16,267 nucleotides of DNA, from the NCBI GenBank assembly GCA_035546355.1, contig DATKEH010000325.1:1-16267 (forward strand), given 5' to 3'. The stretch is from DATKEH01 sp035546355 (GTDB lineage Bacteria > Acidobacteriota > Thermoanaerobaculia > Multivoradales > JAIOJS01). The notes below the pieces were generated by a model that saw only the letters and a list, made by a program, of their open reading frames with translations, searched no databases and was not told where the DNA came from. Shown here in pieces: positions 15,781 to 16,267 of the stretch; positions within the stretch are counted from its first letter, which is position 1, and every line of letters begins with the position of its first letter. Both the position numbers and the translations under genes were made by a program.

Positions 15781-16267
15781 GTGGAATTCTTCACGCCCCT
15801 TCCGCGCACCTTCTACGAACGCTCCGCCGCCGAGGTTGCACCCGAGCTGCTGGGCCGCTACCTGGTGCGGTCGGTCGGCGGCGAACGGCTGGTGCTCCGC
15901 CTGGTCGAGGTCGAGGCCTACCTCGGCGCCGCCGACCGCGCCGCCCACGCCTGGAACGGACGCCGCACCGCCCGCAACGAGAGCCTCTACCTGGCGGGCG
16001 GCCACGCCTACGTTTACTTCGTCTACGGCATGCACTTCTGCCTCAACGCCGTCACCGGCGGCGGCGAGGAAGGGGGGGCGGTGCTGCTGCGGGCGGGGGA
16101 GCCGGTGGCCGGCGCCGAGCGCATGGCGCGGCACCGCGGCCTGTCGCGCCCGCCGCGCCCCGGCGACCTCGCCGGTGGGCCGGGGAAGCTGTGCCAGGCG
16201 CTGCGCGTCGACCGCACGCTCGACGGCGGGAGGCTCGACCGCGGCGAGCTGCTGCTCACCGCCGGGG
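15781..16267 (+). CDS. mpg: DNA-3-methyladenine glycosylase (AAG/MPG family), partial at window edge
   Basis: The first 162 codons of an open frame with no stop before the window ends. It is a base-excision repair glycosylase that removes alkylated purines. Residues follow the human AAG pattern: VEVEAYLG (E45, the general-base position, and Y47), AAHAWNGRRTARN (H56), HAYVYFVYGMHFCLN (Y79, N89), AVLLRAGEP and GPGKLCQAL. Bacterial homologues are about 185-210 aa, so some 25-45 residues are missing to the right. The start is GTG; the next candidates would remove the conserved FFTPLPRTFYERSAAEVAPELLGR beginning. It is divergent from the galE operon. Confidence 0.9.
   Translation, partial: MEFFTPLPRTFYERSAAEVAPELLGRYLVRSVGGERLVLRLVEVEAYLGAADRAAHAWNGRRTARNESLYLAGGHAYVYFVYGMHFCLNAVTGGGEEGGAVLLRAGEPVAGAERMARHRGLSRPPRPGDLAGGPGKLCQALRVDRTLDGGRLDRGELLLTAG

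Noticed and set aside
15763..16134. Minus-strand 123-codon frame at the right end
   Set aside because: It is antisense to the well-supported 3-methyladenine glycosylase frame and has no recognisable motif.

Overview
This 16.3 kb window is a dense, very GC-rich (about 70% or more by eye) bacterial chromosome segment. It holds eleven complete protein genes and one gene cut by the right edge. HflK/HflC, a periplasmic PBP4-type peptidase and a sigma-54 promoter suggest a Gram-negative-type, environmental bacterium. Acidobacteriota or a deltaproteobacterial relative would fit, but nothing here fixes the phylum. I see no RNA genes, insertion sequences, phage genes, CRISPR arrays or plasmid functions. 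It reads as ordinary core and signalling chromosome, with most of the interest in its control sites.

Layout. (1) 36-2495 (+): a large HerA/FtsK-type ATPase. (2) 2693-5290 (+): a PAS-GAF-PAS-GGDEF-EAL cyclic-di-GMP protein behind a near-consensus sigma-54 promoter, which argues for a later start than the longest reading frame. (3) 5298-6830 (-): a CCA-adding/poly(A) polymerase with an HD domain, convergent with gene 2 and divergent from hflK. (4) 6886-9002 (+): hflK-hflC, overlapping by ATGA. (5) 9003-9121: a terminator-like hairpin and a palindromic intergenic repeat. (6) 9122-10744 (-): a concentrative nucleoside transporter. (7) 10865-12340 (+): a D-Ala-D-Ala carboxypeptidase, divergent from the transporter. 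(8) 12411-13634 (+): a GAF-PP2C (RsbU/SpoIIE-type) phosphatase. (9) 13618-15732 (-): an operon of galE-like epimerase, a stand-alone GlmU acetyltransferase-like left-handed beta-helix protein and a 4HBT thioesterase. (10) 15781-16267 (+): the start of a 3-methyladenine DNA glycosylase gene that runs off the window.

Neighbouring operons do not form one pathway. Functional pairs are HflK-HflC (FtsH control complex) and epimerase-acetyltransferase (nucleotide-sugar and envelope precursors). Two genes are signalling outputs, c-di-GMP turnover and a PP2C switch phosphatase.

The strongest system-wide pattern is in the start regions. Seven of the eight non-sigma-54 transcription heads carry a TANNNT -10-like box only 7-12 nt before the start codon. 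Most of these lack a Shine-Dalgarno, which suggests leaderless or near-leaderless mRNAs. By contrast, hflC, the thioesterase gene and the long-leader transporter gene have clear Shine-Dalgarno sites. No gene-free stretch exceeds about 200 nt.
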